From NCBI GenBank assembly GCA_020050965.1, contig JAGVJV010000012.1, forward strand, positions 1 through 5,328: DNA of 5,328 nt, given 5' to 3'. The notes under the pieces are model-generated. The model worked only from the letters and a program-made list of their open reading frames with translations. It was not told the DNA's origin and made no database searches. The translations under genes and the position numbers were made by a program. The number at the start of each line of letters is the position of its first letter. The stretch's first letter is position 1. The DNA comes from Parachlamydiales bacterium. GTDB taxonomy: Bacteria > Chlamydiota > Chlamydiia > Chlamydiales > Rhabdochlamydiaceae. Shown here piece by piece: positions 4,331 through 5,328 of this stretch.

Positions 4331-5328
4331 CAGAAAAACAATCTCTTTCACCTCAATACATCATTGATTGCTTAAATACTAATTACGGTATCGCAGTTAA
4401 TACGCTTACATTTCTTCCTTTAGGAGCGGATATGAATGCGTCCGTATATAAAGCTGAAACGCAGGGGGGCCTCTCTTATTTCGTAAAGCTAAAGCGGGGC
4501 CATCGCTCTGATATGAGCGTTGCAATATTAGCATTGTTGCAGAATTCAGGAATTCAACAGATCATTCCACCCATCAAAGCAACCGATGGCGAGTTAACTC
4601 AGCACGTCAACGATTTCACTCTTACTGTATATCCATTTGTCGATGGACAGAATGGATTTTGTTATAATTTAACGGATGATCAATGGGTCGCTCTAGGCAA
4701 AGTATTGAGGCAAGTTCATGAATTTGATGTGCCGCCGTCAATCAAAGACCAGATTAGGAAAGAAATCTATTCGTCCAAATGGCGGGAAGCCATCCGATCG
4801 CTTTACGCCCATATTGATGGGAATCTAACAGGCGATAAAACGGCTTTGAAGCTGCAAACGTTTATGAAGGAGCATAGGGCGGTAATTCACCGTCTGGTAA
4901 ACCGGGCGGAATGCTTAAGCCAAATGATTCAGGGACAATCGCCCCGATTCGTACTGTGCCATTCAGACATTCATGGCGGTAATGTGCTGATAGATGGAAA
5001 TGGTGCTATTTACATAGTGGATTGGGACGAACCTATTATGGCCCCTAAAGAGCGCGATCTCATGTTTATTGGCGGAGGCGTCGCTAATGTCTGGAATAAT
5101 CCGCGCGAGGAAGAATCTTTTTATAAAGGCTACGGAGAAACTAAGCTAAGTATGACAATACTAGCCTACTACCGACATGAACGTATCGTAGAGGATATTG
5201 CAGAGTACGCTCAAGCGTTGCTTTTAACAACAGCCGGGGGTGAAGACAGGCTGGAAATGTACACACAGTTTATGGGCATGTTTGAACCAAATGGCGTGGT
5301 AGACATCGCATTCAAAACGGATGAGGGA
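4327..5328 (+). CDS. aph(9): APH(9)-like spectinomycin phosphotransferase, 3' end beyond the window
   Basis: The frame is open for 334 codons to the edge with no stop. It is an aminoglycoside phosphotransferase/choline-kinase fold protein that would transfer the ATP gamma-phosphate to a hydroxyl of spectinomycin. The active site is complete: K54 in Y-F-V-K-L-K as the probable ATP lysine, the Brenner motif H-S-D-I-H-G-G-N (212-219) with D214 as catalytic base and N219 as Mg ligand, and V-D-W-D-E-P (231-236) with D232 as the metal-binding aspartate. Segments such as A-P-K-E-R-D-L-M-F-I-G-G-G-V and Y-Y-R-H-E-R-I-V-E-D-I-A match what I remember of Legionella pneumophila APH(9)-Ia, a protein of about 331 residues, so only a few codons should be missing. 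It starts at the ATG overlapping the hydrolase stop, with GGGAG (4318-4322) four bases upstream. Cytoplasmic. Substrate assignment rests on recalled similarity; a related small-molecule kinase is the alternative. Confidence 0.88.
   Translation, partial: MTEKQSLSPQYIIDCLNTNYGIAVNTLTFLPLGADMNASVYKAETQGGLSYFVKLKRGHRSDMSVAILALLQNSGIQQIIPPIKATDGELTQHVNDFTLTVYPFVDGQNGFCYNLTDDQWVALGKVLRQVHEFDVPPSIKDQIRKEIYSSKWREAIRSLYAHIDGNLTGDKTALKLQTFMKEHRAVIHRLVNRAECLSQMIQGQSPRFVLCHSDIHGGNVLIDGNGAIYIVDWDEPIMAPKERDLMFIGGGVANVWNNPREEESFYKGYGETKLSMTILAYYRHERIVEDIAEYAQALLLTTAGGEDRLEMYTQFMGMFEPNGVVDIAFKTDEG

Larger units (their letters stand above)
376..5328 (+). other. Predicted six-gene operon of small-molecule-modifying enzymes plus an LRR protein
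   Basis: Six consecutive genes share the plus strand. Junctions are ATGA overlaps at 963-966, 2501-2504 and 4327-4330, and gaps of 4 bases (1968-1971) and 9 bases (3479-3487). No hairpin with a T run and no internal promoter of note was seen between them. Co-transcription from the promoter at 318-346 is the simplest reading. The operon may continue past the right edge. Confidence 0.7.

Overview
The window looks like chromosomal DNA from a Gram-negative, probably amoeba-associated bacterium with moderate GC (roughly mid-40s by eye). Two things suggest this. The last gene closely resembles, from memory, the Legionella pneumophila spectinomycin phosphotransferase APH(9)-Ia. There is also an exported leucine-rich-repeat protein of a kind common in Legionella and in environmental chlamydiae (Waddlia/Parachlamydia type). 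The assignment is an inference; no rRNA or other taxonomic marker is present.

Layout: the left edge (237-1, minus strand) holds the first 79 codons of a small P-loop kinase-like NTPase. A 138-bp gap (238-375) carries good candidates for two divergent promoters. From 376 to the right edge every gene is on the plus strand and tightly packed: a RimJ/RimL-type GNAT acetyltransferase (376-966), a signal-peptide LRR protein with twelve exact 23-residue repeats plus a cap (963-1967), a GrpB-family nucleotidyltransferase-fold gene whose 5' end is broken by a one-base frameshift (1972-2504), a fused DHFR/RibD-C-like plus GNAT protein (2501-3478), an alpha/beta hydrolase (3488-4330), and an APH(9)-like phosphotransferase (4327 to the edge, no stop reached). 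Three junctions are ATGA overlaps and the other two gaps are 4 and 9 bases, so this reads as one operon.

How the genes may fit together: apart from the LRR protein, every member belongs to a family that modifies small molecules (acetyl transfer, nucleotidyl or phosphoryl transfer, reduction, hydrolysis). Several of these families include antibiotic-modifying enzymes. An operon for drug or xenobiotic modification, possibly assembled by gene acquisition, is a reasonable hypothesis, but only the spectinomycin kinase has a reasonably specific substrate prediction. The most notable points are the grpB-like frameshift, the DHFR-GNAT fusion with a GC drop in its second half, and the antibiotic kinase at the end of a tightly coupled operon. 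I found no CRISPR array, tRNA, rRNA, IS element or convincing terminator.
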